Of a stretch of 64,000 nt of DNA, positions 1 through 8,826 are shown one piece after another. A model generated the notes under the pieces. That model had not been told where the DNA came from, made no database searches, and saw only the letters and a program-made list of their open reading frames with translations. Position 1 is the first letter of the stretch. Each line of letters opens with the position of its first letter. The DNA is from Mesorhizobium sp. ES1-1 (lineage in GTDB: Bacteria > Pseudomonadota > Alphaproteobacteria > Rhizobiales > Rhizobiaceae), in the NCBI RefSeq assembly GCF_020164785.1, contig NZ_JAIUGX010000002.1, positions 310,001 to 374,000 on the forward strand, in the 5' to 3' direction. The translations under genes and the position numbers were made by a program.

Positions 1-309
1 CGCCAGGCCAGCCCGCAACTGCCTTACAGGATTTTCCGCGATGAGGCCGGCGTGATCGCGACCGTCAACCCTGGCCCTTACACCTTTACCGTCGGTCAGG
101 GCGACGCGGAGGACATTCCGATGCGCGCGGTCGATCTCATCTTGCGCTCCGGTGCGGGCGAGGCCGACGGGCGTGCGCGGCCGATTGGTTTTGCCCTGCT
201 GGCCGTCGGATTGATCGGGTTTCTGCTGACCCTGCGCTCTGGTGGCGGCCGGCCAGAAAATCCGAATTCGCAGCCGCCAGCGCCGCGCTGGGGCAGGGGA
301 TCCAGGTGA
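1..309 (+). CDS. C-terminal part of an unknown membrane-anchored protein (5' end outside window)
   Basis: The frame is open from base 1 and ends at the TGA at 307-309, so the gene starts upstream of the window. About 102 residues are visible. A soluble stretch comes first, then one hydrophobic segment near the end (PIGFALLAVGLIGFLLTL) followed by a short Pro/Gly/Arg-rich tail. The soluble part therefore probably lies outside the cytoplasm and is anchored by a C-terminal helix; that topology is inferred. The stop overlaps the GTG start of rlmJ (GTGA), which suggests translational coupling. I do not recognise the family and assign no function. Confidence 0.6.
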   Translation, partial: RQASPQLPYRIFRDEAGVIATVNPGPYTFTVGQGDAEDIPMRAVDLILRSGAGEADGRARPIGFALLAVGLIGFLLTLRSGGGRPENPNSQPPAPRWGRGSR

Positions 310-1154
310 ATTATCGCCACGCCTATCACGCCGGAAATTTCGCCGATGTCGTCAAGCATGTCGTGCTGACGCGACTGTTGGAATATCTCAAGCACAAGGA
401 CAAGGCGTTTCGCGTCATCGATACGCATGCCGGCATTGGTCGCTACGACCTGTCTTCGGTCGAGGCGCAGAAGACCGGCGAGTGGCTGGGCGGCATCGGC
501 CGCCTGACCGATGCGCCGCTCAACGGACCTGCGGCTGCGCTGCTGGCGCCCTATCTCGATGCGGTGCGCGCGCTCAATCCCGATGGCGGTATCCAGAAAT
601 ATCCCGGCTCGCCGCTCGTCGCGCGCCATCTCATGCGCAAGCAGGATCGATTGTCGGCGATCGAACTGCACCCCAAGGATGTCGCGAAGCTTAGGACGCT
701 GTTTGCCGGCGATTTCCAGACCCGGATCATAGAGCTCGACGGCTGGCTGGCGCTCGGCGCGCATCTGCCGCCGAAGGAAAAGCGCGGACTGGTGCTTATC
801 GATCCGCCCTACGAGGAACCGGGAGAGTTTGATCGCCTCGTCGACGGGCTGGTAAGGGCGCACAGGCGCTGGCCGGGCGGCATCTATGCACTCTGGTATC
901 CGATCAAGGACCGCAAGGCGATCATCGCCTTCAGGAAGGCGCTGAAGCAATCCGGCATCCCGAGGCTTCTGGACATTGAATTCGAGATCAAACCGGCATC
1001 TTCGGAACCCAGTCTCGACGGCAGCGGCCTGGTGGTGGTCAACCCGCCCTTCACGCTGGAGGGGGAATTGCGGGTTCTGTTGCCAGTGCTGCACAGAGTG
1101 CTCGCCCTGGCGAAGCCCGCCCACTGGTCTCTGGAGTGGCTGGCCGGAGAATAG
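306..1154 (+). CDS. rlmJ: RlmJ, 23S rRNA (adenine-2030 N6)-methyltransferase
   Basis: The product is 282 residues, the usual size for RlmJ (formerly YhiR/ComJ), which methylates N6 of A2030 in 23S rRNA using S-adenosylmethionine. The N-terminus NYRHAYHAGNFADVVKH is the family signature, and the catalytic IDPPYEE motif of N6-adenine methyltransferases is present about 160 residues in. The start is GTG at 306, preceded by an AGGGGA ribosome-binding site, and overlaps the stop of the upstream gene by four bases. A soluble cytoplasmic enzyme of ribosome maturation. Confidence 0.93.
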   Translation: MNYRHAYHAGNFADVVKHVVLTRLLEYLKHKDKAFRVIDTHAGIGRYDLSSVEAQKTGEWLGGIGRLTDAPLNGPAAALLAPYLDAVRALNPDGGIQKYPGSPLVARHLMRKQDRLSAIELHPKDVAKLRTLFAGDFQTRIIELDGWLALGAHLPPKEKRGLVLIDPPYEEPGEFDRLVDGLVRAHRRWPGGIYALWYPIKDRKAIIAFRKALKQSGIPRLLDIEFEIKPASSEPSLDGSGLVVVNPPFTLEGELRVLLPVLHRVLALAKPAHWSLEWLAGE

Positions 1155-1243
1155 GACCTCGGCCTTGCTCGCGCCCCGTGAATTACGGCGGGGCATGCCG
1201 CCGCTTCGGGCACCTGGGCTTGGCCGAGCCAGTTCAAACCCGG

Positions 1244-1255
1244 GACCGTTCGGTC
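1244..1255. promoter_or_regulatory. Palindrome GACCGTTCGGTC, possible operator
   Basis: A perfect GACCG-TT-CGGTC inverted repeat lies 66 bases upstream of the secreted-protein gene at 1322. The same ACCGTTCGGT core recurs at 23493-23502. Short palindromes of this kind are typical of TetR-type operators, but no cognate regulator is adjacent, so the role is inferred. Confidence 0.25.
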
Positions 1256-1321
1256 ACACAACCGCTTGACCGCCGCCGAGCGAATCCCCACAGTGGGTGC
1301 AATCGCTCATATGAGGCTGCC

Positions 1322-1774
1322 ATGACTCGCTTCGCCAAATCCGCGCTTGCCGCACTGATTGCCCTGTGCACTCCACTTGCCGCGCCCTTTGGCGTCATGC
1401 AAGCGGCGCATGCGGCCGACCTTCAGATCTATTCCGATGAAGACAGCGGCGTCTGTGGCGAAGCCTGGGTGCTCAACAAGATCACCAGCCGCTTTTCCTA
1501 TCAGGTGCATCACGTCCCCCATCTTCCGGATGTGCGAATCACCGATTTCCAGCGCATTCACCAGCACCGCTATTTGCCGGCCAATGAAACCTGGCCCATC
1601 GGTCGCCGCTATTGCGGCGCCACCGTCAGTTTGTCCGACGGCCGCGACCGGGCCATCTGGTACCTGATCGAAGAAGGGCAGGGCTTCGCCTCGATCGGCG
1701 ACAATGTCGAGTTCTGTGTTTCGGGCTTCGACCGCTGGATGGTCTACAACGGCAGCTGCCGCATCCTGCGCTGA
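1322..1774 (+). CDS. Secreted protein of unknown function with four mature cysteines
   Basis: A 150-residue product with a clear signal peptide (residues 1 to about 32, ending AAHAAD), so the mature part is periplasmic or secreted. After the signal sequence there are four cysteines, in GVCGEAW, RRYCGATV, EFCVSGF and GSCRILR, which could form two disulfides. The rest is aromatic-rich and mixed. The ATG at 1322 is chosen because it puts the signal peptide at the N-terminus; in-frame sequence upstream to 1136 runs into rlmJ and reads as non-coding. I do not recognise a characterised family. Confidence 0.75.
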   Translation: MTRFAKSALAALIALCTPLAAPFGVMQAAHAADLQIYSDEDSGVCGEAWVLNKITSRFSYQVHHVPHLPDVRITDFQRIHQHRYLPANETWPIGRRYCGATVSLSDGRDRAIWYLIEEGQGFASIGDNVEFCVSGFDRWMVYNGSCRILR

Positions 1775-2331
1775 GCACTGCTTTCTCACCCTAAGGTCGC
1801 GCGCCGGCATCGTTGCGGGCGGGCATGCGATGGTTGCCGGCATCGACGCATCGCTCCACCGGAGCGTTCACCGCTCTATTTCCGCCCGACCAAGAATCTA
1901 AGCCGCGTGCCCTGGCTCGTCAGCGTCCATCGATTGCGGCCGGTGTAACCGCGGCGCCAATTGGAGCGACCTGTCCGCCGAAAAACGCTTTCATGATGTA
2001 GATTGGCTGATTGTGCAAGACGGTCGCAATGAGAATGAAGTAGTTCGTAAATTCATAACTAAGAATCAAGGCGTAAGGCAGCCGTCTAATCTTGCGAGTT
2101 AGCGGAAAGATCGGCCTGACTGGATGCGGCAGTGATTGATCGATGACTCACGACGACGGTCGAAGATCAACAGCGGATTCTGTGAAGGTTCGCATTTTCA
2201 GATTCGGCTCGTAGCAGGAGTCTAAGCAGGGAAAATCATGCCCATTGCTTCGCTGGCTAGCGAGGTGCGAGTCAGATATGCATTGGCCGCCGGGTCATTC
2301 ACGGCCGTCGGCGTAAAGCAAGGGGCATGAT
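1775..2331. other. Intergenic region without a recognisable gene
   Basis: About 560 bases with no convincing coding frame. The part around 1990-2100 is visibly more AT-rich than the surroundings and could be an old insertion remnant or regulatory DNA. The last bases carry the AAGGGG ribosome-binding site of the next gene. Confidence 0.4.
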
Positions 2332-2910
2332 ATGGCGAAACAGTCGTCCAAGGCGCCGGCATCCAAGACACCGGCGAAGAAATCACCTGTGAAAGCGGCT
2401 ACGGCGAAGGTCGCGGCGGCGGTGAAGAAAGCGGAACCAGCTGCCAAGGCGAAGGCGGCAGGAGCCAAGGCCGCGGCGAAGCCGGCGGCAAAGGCGGCTT
2501 CGGCTAGCAAGCCAGCGGCCAAAGCGGCGGCGAAGCCAGCAGTGAAGGCGGCGACAAAGCCGGCGAAAGCGGCAGTAAAGACAGCGCCAGCCAAGGCGGC
2601 GGCAAAGCCAGCGCCAGCAAAGGGAGCGGCGAAGACCGCGCCAGCCAAGGCGGCGGCAAAGCCAGCGCCAGCAAAGGCAGCGGCGAAGACCGCGCCAGCC
2701 AAGGCGGCCGCCGCAAAACCCGCCGTCAAGAAAGCGACGACCGCGACAGCGGTTGCAAAGCCGGCTGCCAAGGCAGCGCCGGCCAAGAAAGCGGCTGCCC
2801 CGGCGGCAACGAAGCCCGAAGTGAAGAAGGCTGCGGCGCCGAAGGGCAGGGCCACATCTGCAAAGGCCGAGGCCACACCGGCAAAGGCAAAGACGCCAGC
2901 CAAGACGTAG
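2332..2910 (+). CDS. Histone H1-like Lys/Ala/Pro-rich DNA-binding protein
   Basis: A 192-residue protein made almost entirely of K, A and P in repeats such as PAKAAAKPAPAK and KTAPAKAAAK, with no globular domain. This composition matches the eukaryotic histone H1 C-terminal tail and bacterial H1-like proteins (AlgP/Hc-type), which bind and condense DNA non-specifically through their lysines. The nucleoid role is inferred from composition only. The ATG at 2332 follows AAGGGG at good spacing. The gene contains a 54-base tandem repeat (2584-2691), so length variation between strains is likely. It appears to be monocistronic. Confidence 0.75.
   Translation: MAKQSSKAPASKTPAKKSPVKAATAKVAAAVKKAEPAAKAKAAGAKAAAKPAAKAASASKPAAKAAAKPAVKAATKPAKAAVKTAPAKAAAKPAPAKGAAKTAPAKAAAKPAPAKAAAKTAPAKAAAAKPAVKKATTATAVAKPAAKAAPAKKAAAPAATKPEVKKAAAPKGRATSAKAEATPAKAKTPAKT
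2584..2691 (+). repeat. 54-base tandem repeat inside the H1-like gene
   Basis: Two near-identical 54-base units, 2584-2637 and 2638-2691, differ by one base (AAAGGGAGC versus AAAGGCAGC). A partial third unit follows from 2692. Each unit encodes 18 residues of the PAK/AAK type. Confidence 0.9.
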
Positions 2911-3232
2911 CACAGGCTTCACCAAAGCACCGCGTGCCCTCCCGAGGGGCGCGCGGGGCGACCCCGACCCTGTAGCTGGCGCATGCCCTTCCGACAAAAC
3001 GGACCCGGTTCACGGTCCATGTGCGAGAACATGTGCACAATGGGTCAGATGCGCCGCGCCGGACAGGCTGCCACGTTTGCCCAACTGGTGCGGGTGCTCT
3101 GACGCGTCCGCCCAGTGCAAGCACCCGAAATGCGGGCGCGACCTCGTTTCTGGACGTCCTTTTCCTGGAGCGTGGCCGTTGCCTGCCAGCCGGTCCCGGT
3201 CGACAGTCCAGGCCGCCAACAGGAAACGCATC
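2911..3232. other. Intergenic region, no gene seen
   Basis: About 320 bases between the H1-like gene and the GST gene. It holds only weak GC-rich inverted repeats (for example around 2938-2956) and the AGGAA ribosome-binding site of the GST gene near its end. Confidence 0.4.
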
Positions 3233-3829
3233 ATGCCCAGACTGCTCTACGCCTCTGCTTCTCCGTATAGCTCCAAGGTGCGCATGGCCGCCGCCTATGC
3301 CGGCATTGCCATCGAACTGGCTGCAACGAAGACGGAGGAGAAGCCAGCGGCCCTGATGGAAGCCAATCCGCTCGGCAAGATTCCGGTGCTGGTGCTTGAT
3401 GATGGCCGCTCCATCCATGACAGCCGCGTCATTACCCAATATCTCAACAGGCTGTCGAAGAGTGCGCTGTTTCCACGTAACCCTGACAAGCGGCTGGAGG
3501 CGGAAGTGCTGGAGGCCATGGCCGACGGCATTTGCGATTGCGCATTGTCGATGGTCTACGAGCGGCGTATGCGGCCCGAGGAAATGGCCTATCAGCCTTG
3601 GCTCGATCGCCAGTGGGCGAAGATCACGGCTGCGCTCGATCTGCTGAACGCCAATCCGCCAAAACTGCCGAGGAAGATCACCGCCGGGCAGATGGCCCTG
3701 CGCGCCTGCCTCGGCTATCTTGCGCTGCGCTTCGCCGGCAAATGGGAAAAGGGCCGCGCCAGGCTGACCAGATGGATGGCCCGCTTCGACCAAAAGTTTC
3801 CAGAGCTGAAAGCCTGTATTCCGTCCTGA
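3233..3829 (+). CDS. Glutathione S-transferase family protein
   Basis: A 198-residue product of typical GST length. The N-terminal thioredoxin-like domain starts LLYASASPYSSKVRMAA, where the serines after the first strand are in the glutathione-activating position. The cis-proline region NPLGKIPVLVLDDG and the glutathione-contacting DSRVITQYL follow, then an all-helical C-terminal domain. Such proteins conjugate glutathione to electrophiles or reduce peroxides; the substrate is unknown. ATG at 3233 is preferred over upstream in-frame starts because the GST fold begins there and AGGAA precedes it. It converges on the porin gene across a shared terminator. Confidence 0.88.
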   Translation: MPRLLYASASPYSSKVRMAAAYAGIAIELAATKTEEKPAALMEANPLGKIPVLVLDDGRSIHDSRVITQYLNRLSKSALFPRNPDKRLEAEVLEAMADGICDCALSMVYERRMRPEEMAYQPWLDRQWAKITAALDLLNANPPKLPRKITAGQMALRACLGYLALRFAGKWEKGRARLTRWMARFDQKFPELKACIPS

Positions 3830-3858
3830 TCGCTCCGACAGAGCGCAGCGATTGCCAC

Positions 3859-3892
3859 AAAAAAAGCCGGGCGCGAGGCCCGGCTTTTCGTG
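3859..3892. terminator. Bidirectional rho-independent terminator
   Basis: An 11-base-pair stem (3862-3872 with 3878-3888, AAAAGCCGGGC) closes a five-base loop. It has A-runs on one side and T-runs on the other, so it can end both the GST transcript and the convergent porin transcript. Confidence 0.88.
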
Positions 3893-3908
3893 TCGTCGCT
3901 AGAACGAC

Positions 3909-4571
3909 TTAGAACTTCATGCCAACGCCGAAGGTAACGCGGTTATCGGTGGCCTTGACCTTGCCGATGCCATCAAAGCTCTTGCTGCCGAAATCGGTGT
4001 AACGATATTCGACGCGACCGAACACATTGTCGGTGAGCTTGATGTCGGTGCCGACGCCGGCCGTCCAGCCAAGCATGGTCGCGCGGTCCGAGCCGTACGT
4101 GTTATCTTCAACCTTCAAGCTCCTTCCGGCAAGACCGCCGGTACCGTAGAGCAGGATTTCCGGCGTCATGGCATAGCCGAGACGGGCTCGCAAGGAGCCC
4201 TCGAAGCCGGCCTTGGAATTAACGCCACGCTCATCGCCCTTGACGCCATTATAGCCGAGTTCGCCTTCAGCACCGTAGACGAAGTTCTCCTGCTGCCACT
4301 GATAGCCGCCGAAGACGCTGCCGACGAAACCCTTGGTACCGACGTCAACGTTGTCGATACCCAGATCCTTCTCCTTGGTATGGCCGCTGAAACCATAACC
4401 AACGTTAAGACCGGCATAAGGACCGGCCCAGGACGCGACGGGCAGTTCAGCTATCGGCGCGGGTGCCGGCGGTTCCTCGGAAACGACGTCCGCGGCATAG
4501 GCAGTTCCAGTAAGGGCGAAGAGGCCCAGAGCTACGGCCAGCGGCCGTGCAAATTTGAGATCGGCTTGCAT
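3909..4571 (-). CDS. Outer-membrane beta-barrel porin-family protein (Omp25/31-like)
   Basis: A 220-residue protein with a signal peptide (LALTGTAYAAD-type, about 26 residues), a short Pro/Glu-rich linker, and an eight-stranded barrel typical of the alphaproteobacterial outer-membrane beta-barrel family. The marks are SWAGPYAGLNVGYGFSG at the barrel start, GAEGELGYN, repeated LGYA/GVGTDI strands, VEYRYTDFGS near the end, and a C-terminal aromatic residue (GMKF) as the barrel-insertion signal. Related Omp25/Omp31 proteins stabilise the outer membrane and are surface antigens. The start has a GGAG ribosome-binding site. A stress-sigma-type promoter lies about 73 bases upstream of the start codon. 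Confidence 0.9.
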   Translation of the reverse strand: MQADLKFARPLAVALGLFALTGTAYAADVVSEEPPAPAPIAELPVASWAGPYAGLNVGYGFSGHTKEKDLGIDNVDVGTKGFVGSVFGGYQWQQENFVYGAEGELGYNGVKGDERGVNSKAGFEGSLRARLGYAMTPEILLYGTGGLAGRSLKVEDNTYGSDRATMLGWTAGVGTDIKLTDNVFGRVEYRYTDFGSKSFDGIGKVKATDNRVTFGVGMKF

Positions 4572-4984
4572 TGTTCTTTACTCCTTAAGCCACAGGACAC
4601 AGGCTTTTTTCTCACGATCGCCATCAACCCGTCCGGGGGGTGAAACGGATCTGGCGTTCGTCGGTTCCAAATGTCGTGTCAAAATGCGGCTGAAGCGAAC
4701 CTGAACTTGGGTCATTCCCCGGCGCGAATGAGGCCGAACCTTGACGTTGCATCTTCGCAACAGCGAGATGTCAGTAGATCATCCGTGTTGCGCTGCACGC
4801 CGCTTGGTACAAGGACTCTGGCCACCTATATTTGGGCGGCGATCGTGCCACCGGGAATGCGTTTGGTGGCGAGATTGGCCTCATCGCCACAGTGCTGCCC
4901 AACGTGCGAACGCCGTTTAACGGATGGAGGGCCATAATTCGCCGGCGGGGTATTTTTCGGACCACAATTGAGGGTTGACAGCGA
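4572..4984. other. Divergent promoter region between porin and folM-like genes
   Basis: About 410 bases with no convincing gene. It holds the GGAAC-N16-CGTT promoter candidate for the porin (4644-4668). The TTGACA at 4975-4980 is too near the folM-like start to be its -35 box. Confidence 0.5.
4644..4668 (-). promoter_or_regulatory. Candidate EcfG/RpoE2-type promoter for the porin gene
   Basis: Read on the minus strand there is GGAAC (4668-4664), a 16-base spacer, and CGTT (4647-4644). This is an exact match to the -35/-10 consensus of the alphaproteobacterial general stress sigma factor. It lies about 73 bases upstream of the porin start codon and in the correct orientation. Confidence 0.55.
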
Positions 4985-5749
4985 ATGAGCAAAGCCACTG
5001 GCACCGCGCTTGTGACGGGCGGCGCGAAAAGGATCGGCAGGGCGGTCGTCCAGGATCTAGCCGGCCATGGTTTCGCCGTTGCCATTCACTGCCACCGCTC
5101 GCGCGACGAAGCCCAGGCGCTGGCCGACGCGATCGTGGTGGCCGGTGGCCGCGCGGCGGTGGTCGCCGCCGACCTTACCGACATGGGCGCCGCCGGCGAT
5201 CTTATCGGCCAGGCGGAAGCGGCCCTCGGACCCGTGTCGTTGCTTGTCAACAACGCATCCCTGTTCGAGGACGATTCGGTTCTGGATTTCGACTGGAAGG
5301 CCTGGGACCGACATTTTGCCGTCCATGTGAAGGCACCGGCCCTTCTGGGCCGGGATTTTGCCCGTGCGCTGCCCGAGGGGCAGGAGGGACTGATCGTCAA
5401 CATCATCGATCAGCGTGTGTGGCGACCTACCCCACTTTATTTCTCCTATGCGCTGTCGAAATCGACCTTGTGGACGGAAACTCAGATGATGGCACAGGCC
5501 CTTGGGCCGCGCATCCGCGTGAACGGCATCGGTCCGGGGCCGGCCCTGAAGAGTGCCCGCCAGGACGCAAGCGATTTTGCCGCGCAGGTCGATGGCTTGA
5601 TCCTTGGGCGCGGCCCTCAATTGGCTGAATTCGGCGCCACAATCCGTTATCTCTGGGAAGCGCGGTCGATCACCGGCCAGATGATCGCGCTTGATGGCGG
5701 CCAGCATCTTGCATGGCAGACGCCCGATGTGACAGGCATGGCGCAATGA
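4985..5749 (+). CDS. SDR-family oxidoreductase, FolM/pteridine-reductase-like
   Basis: A 254-residue short-chain dehydrogenase. The cofactor motif is variant (TGGAKRIG in place of TGxxxGIG) with a nearby HCHRSRDEA segment, as in NADPH-using pteridine reductases and FolM. NNASLFED is the NNAG-like motif, and the catalytic Tyr/Lys lie in [17 protein letters not shown] follows as in pteridine reductases. The likely role is NADPH reduction of dihydropterins or dihydrofolate; the exact substrate is inferred. The stop overlaps the uvrC start (ATGA), so the two genes are coupled. Confidence 0.8.
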   Translation: MSKATGTALVTGGAKRIGRAVVQDLAGHGFAVAIHCHRSRDEAQALADAIVVAGGRAAVVAADLTDMGAAGDLIGQAEAALGPVSLLVNNASLFEDDSVLDFDWKAWDRHFAVHVKAPALLGRDFARALPEGQEGLIVNIIDQRVWRPTPLYFSYALSKSTLWTETQMMAQALGPRIRVNGIGPGPALKSARQDASDFAAQVDGLILGRGPQLAEFGATIRYLWEARSITGQMIALDGGQHLAWQTPDVTGMAQ

Positions 5750-7809
5750 GTCCCACCGATCAAAAAAACAGGCCACGCCAGGGCGACGACATGCCTCCTG
5801 ACGTCGAACTCGACGTCGAGGATGAGTCGCTGGACGAAATCGTCGAACCCGTCGGCCCGGACGTCGCCTTCACCGCCATCGACTGGACGCCGCATGCCGG
5901 CGACGCCGAGGGCATGGTCGGCGCCGAAGTGATCCAGACGCTGGTCAAGCGGCTGCCCAACGCACCCGGCGTCTACCGGATGATGAACGCCGCTGGCGAC
6001 GTGCTCTATGTTGGCAAGGCGCGCAGCCTTAAGAAGCGCGTCACCAATTATGCGCAAGGGCGATTCCACACCAATCGGATCGGCCGCATGGTGCGCGAGA
6101 CGTCGACGATGGAGTTCGTCGTCACCCGCACCGAGATCGAAGCACTGCTGCTCGAAGCCAATCTTATCAAGCGCCTACGGCCCAGATTCAATGTGCTGAT
6201 GCGCGACGACAAGTCGTTCCCCTATATCCTCCTGACCGGAGATCACGTCTCACCCGGCATCTACAAGCACCGGGGCGCGCGCTCGCGCAAAGGCGACTAT
6301 TTCGGCCCGTTCGCTTCTGCCGGCGCGGTCGGGCGCACCATCAACTCGCTGCAGCGCGCATTCTTGCTGCGAAGCTGCACGAATTCGTTCTACGAGAACC
6401 GCACGCGTCCCTGCCTGCTTTACCAGATCAAGCGCTGCGCGGGCCCCTGCACCGGCGAGATATCGCATGTCGAGTACGCTGAACTGGTCGCCGAGGCGAA
6501 GGACTTTCTCTCCGGCCGCAGCCAGAAGGTGAAGACGGAAATTTCCGCCGCCATGCAGCAGGCCTCGCAGGACCTCGATTTCGAACGCGCCGCCATCTAT
6601 CGCGACCGACTCGCGGCGCTGTCGCATGTCCAGAGCCATCAGGGAATCAATCCGGCGACTGTCGACGAGGCAGATGTTTTCGCCATCCATCAGGAGGGCG
6701 GACAGGTCTGCATCCAGGTGTTTTTCTTCCGCACCGGCCAGAACTGGGGCAATCGCGCCTACTTCCCCAAGGCAGATCCGGCGCTGGAGGCGGCGGAGGT
6801 GCTGGGCTCGTTCCTGGCGCAGTTCTACGACGACAAGCCGACGCCGCGCGTCATTCTGCTCTCGCATGGCGTCGAAGACCAGGAACTGCTTGCCGAGGCG
6901 CTATCGACCCGCGCCGGTCGCAAGGTATCGATCTCGGTTCCGCAACGCGGCGAGAAGAAGGACCTGACCGACAACGCTTTGCAGAATGCGCGCGAAGCGC
7001 TCGGCAGGCGGCTGGCCGAAACATCCACGCAAGCTCGTCTTCTTGCCGGATTCGCCGAGACCTTCGGCCTGCCCAAGCCGCCGGTGCGCATCGAGGTCTA
7101 CGACAACTCGCACATCATGGGCACCAATGCCGTCGGCGCCATGGTCGTCGCCGGGCCCGAGGGCTTCGTCAAGAATCAGTATCGCAAGTTCAATATCCGC
7201 TCGACCGAGATCACGCCCGGCGATGATTTCGGCATGATGCGCGAAGTGATGGAGCGGCGATTCTCGCGGCTTCTAAAGGAGCATGGCGATGGCGGGGTGG
7301 TCGACGAAGCTGCGGGGGAGGATGACGTCGAAGACGACCTTTCCGGCGGCTTCCCGGCCTGGCCCGACGTGATCCTGATCGACGGCGGCCAGGGACAGAT
7401 GACGGCTGTGCGCAAGATCCTCTCCGATCTCGGCATCGAGGATCGGGTCGTGGCGATCGGTATCGCCAAGGGACAGGATCGCGACGCCGGCCGCGAGCGC
7501 TTCTTCGTCAAGGGCAGGGATTCGTTTTCGCTGCCGGTCCGCGATCCCGTGCTTTATTTCGTCCAGCGCCTGCGTGACGAGGTGCATCGTTTCGCCATCG
7601 GTTCGCATCGGGCGCGCCGCAAGAAGGAGATGGTCAAGAGCCCGCTCGACGAGATCAGTGGGATCGGCCCGGGCCGCAAGCGCGCCCTGCTGATGCATTT
7701 CGGAACAGCCAAGGCGGTCAGCCGCGCCGCCATCGAGGATCTCAGAAAGGTCGGCGGTATTTCAGAACAGGTTGCGAAGCTGGTCTACAATCATTTTCAC
7801 GAGAGTTGA
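5746..7809 (+). CDS. uvrC: UvrABC excinuclease subunit C
   Basis: A 687-residue UvrC, the dual-incision nuclease of nucleotide excision repair. In order: a roughly 65-residue acidic, probably disordered N-terminal extension; the GIY-YIG nuclease domain (PGVYRMMN...DVLYVGKA) for the 3' cut; the UVR segment ([14 protein letters not shown]) that contacts UvrB; the RNase H-like domain ([20 protein letters not shown]) for the 5' cut; and a C-terminal helix-hairpin-helix pair ([25 protein letters not shown]). ATG at 5746 is chosen for its ATGA overlap with the upstream SDR gene. The stop codon touches a 49-base repeat. Confidence 0.96.
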   Translation: MSPTDQKNRPRQGDDMPPDVELDVEDESLDEIVEPVGPDVAFTAIDWTPHAGDAEGMVGAEVIQTLVKRLPNAPGVYRMMNAAGDVLYVGKARSLKKRVTNYAQGRFHTNRIGRMVRETSTMEFVVTRTEIEALLLEANLIKRLRPRFNVLMRDDKSFPYILLTGDHVSPGIYKHRGARSRKGDYFGPFASAGAVGRTINSLQRAFLLRSCTNSFYENRTRPCLLYQIKRCAGPCTGEISHVEYAELVAEAKDFLSGRSQKVKTEISAAMQQASQDLDFERAAIYRDRLAALSHVQSHQGINPATVDEADVFAIHQEGGQVCIQVFFFRTGQNWGNRAYFPKADPALEAAEVLGSFLAQFYDDKPTPRVILLSHGVEDQELLAEALSTRAGRKVSISVPQRGEKKDLTDNALQNAREALGRRLAETSTQARLLAGFAETFGLPKPPVRIEVYDNSHIMGTNAVGAMVVAGPEGFVKNQYRKFNIRSTEITPGDDFGMMREVMERRFSRLLKEHGDGGVVDEAAGEDDVEDDLSGGFPAWPDVILIDGGQGQMTAVRKILSDLGIEDRVVAIGIAKGQDRDAGRERFFVKGRDSFSLPVRDPVLYFVQRLRDEVHRFAIGSHRARRKKEMVKSPLDEISGIGPGRKRALLMHFGTAKAVSRAAIEDLRKVGGISEQVAKLVYNHFHES

Positions 7810-7857
7810 TGCACATCGCTCAAAAGTGTGTAGCGGTTTTGGCACGGCACCGTGCAT
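7809..7857. repeat. 49-base imperfect palindromic repeat, copy 1
   Basis: It starts on the last base of the uvrC stop codon. It has ATGCAC/GTGCAT ends, a TCAAAA/TTTTGG inner arm and a GTGTGTAGCGG loop. By hand alignment 38 of 49 bases match the second copy at 43832-43880. This copy has decayed arms. Confidence 0.75.
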
Positions 7858-7967
7858 CATGCCCTGGGCGCGGCTTACGGTATTTTTGGCTGGCCAGTCG
7901 ATTCTGGCCTGTTGACCCCCTACACCAGCTTCTGATTTGAGTAGGCAGGCAGAAAGAGTTCCCCGAC

Positions 7968-8564
7968 ATGGCCAAGCGCGCATTCAACCTGCCCAACATG
8001 CTCACCTACGCCCGCATCGTCGCGGTGCCGCTGGTGGTCCTGTGCTTCTTTCTCGAAGGCCATCTGAAGTCCAGCGACTTCGCCCGCTGGTCGGCGCTGA
8101 TCATATTCCTGCTGGCCAGCATTACCGATTATCTGGACGGCTATCTGGCGCGCGCCTGGCAGCAGACGTCCAACATCGGCAAAATGCTCGACCCGATCGC
8201 CGACAAGCTGCTGGTCGCAACCTGCCTGCTGCTTCTGGCCGCCGACACCGACCGCCATGCCGGCATTGCCGGTTGGTCGCTATGGGCGGCGATCATCATC
8301 CTGTGCCGCGAGATCCTCGTCTCGGGACTGCGCGAATATCTGGCGGCGCTCAAGGTTTCGGTGCCGGTAACGCAGCTTGCCAAATGGAAGACCGCGATCC
8401 AGATGGTCGCCATCGCGTTCCTGCTGGTCGGACCGGCCGGCGACAAGATCTTCCCGCTGACGACACAAACCGGACTGGTGCTGCTATGGATCGCTGCCCT
8501 GGTTACGCTCTACACCGGCTATGACTATTTTCGCGCCGGCCTCAAGCACATCATGGACGAATGA
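7968..8564 (+). CDS. pgsA: CDP-diacylglycerol-glycerol-3-phosphate 3-phosphatidyltransferase
   Basis: A 198-residue integral membrane enzyme that makes phosphatidylglycerol phosphate from CDP-diacylglycerol and glycerol 3-phosphate, the committed step to phosphatidylglycerol and cardiolipin. The CDP-alcohol phosphotransferase signature D-G-x2-A-R-x8-G-x3-D-x3-D is complete (DGYLAR, then GKMLDPIADK), and four to five hydrophobic segments are seen. The N-terminus FNLPNMLTYARI is typical of PgsA. The stop (8562-8564) is one base from the moaD start, so pgsA-moaD-moaE form one operon; pgsA, moaD and moaE are commonly adjacent in rhizobia. Confidence 0.94.
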   Translation: MAKRAFNLPNMLTYARIVAVPLVVLCFFLEGHLKSSDFARWSALIIFLLASITDYLDGYLARAWQQTSNIGKMLDPIADKLLVATCLLLLAADTDRHAGIAGWSLWAAIIILCREILVSGLREYLAALKVSVPVTQLAKWKTAIQMVAIAFLLVGPAGDKIFPLTTQTGLVLLWIAALVTLYTGYDYFRAGLKHIMDE

Positions 8565-8565
8565 G

Positions 8566-8823
8566 ATGACCACCCGGCTCATCTACTTTGCCTGGGTGCG
8601 AGAGCGGATCGGCATGCCGGAGGAGGATGTCGAATTGCCTGAGGGGATCGACACCGTCGCCGACCTCCTACGCTGGCTGAAATCGCGTGGCGAGGCATAC
8701 GAGCATGCGCTGCAATATCCAGACGTGATCCGCGTCGCCATCAACCAGGAACATGTCGACCACCGCGAGAAAATATCGGGCGCGCGCGAGATCGCGCTGT
8801 TCCCGCCGATGACCGGGGGCTGA
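8566..8823 (+). CDS. moaD: Molybdopterin synthase sulfur-carrier subunit MoaD
   Basis: An 85-residue ubiquitin-fold protein ending in PPMTGG. The terminal Gly-Gly is adenylated and then thiocarboxylated so that MoaD can donate sulfur to cyclic pyranopterin monophosphate in molybdenum cofactor synthesis. It lies one base after pgsA and three bases before moaE, the catalytic partner. The start at 8566 places the beta-grasp fold (TTRLIYFAWVRERIG) at the N-terminus. Confidence 0.93.
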   Translation: MTTRLIYFAWVRERIGMPEEDVELPEGIDTVADLLRWLKSRGEAYEHALQYPDVIRVAINQEHVDHREKISGAREIALFPPMTGG

Positions 8824-8826
8824 TCG

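Noticed and set aside
96..1196. Long open frame on the minus strand over rlmJ
   Set aside because: It is the mirror of a high-GC gene; rlmJ on the plus strand has family motifs and a ribosome-binding site.
4975..4980. TTGACA before the folM-like gene as a -35 box
   Set aside because: It lies five bases from the start codon, which leaves no room for a -10 element or leader.
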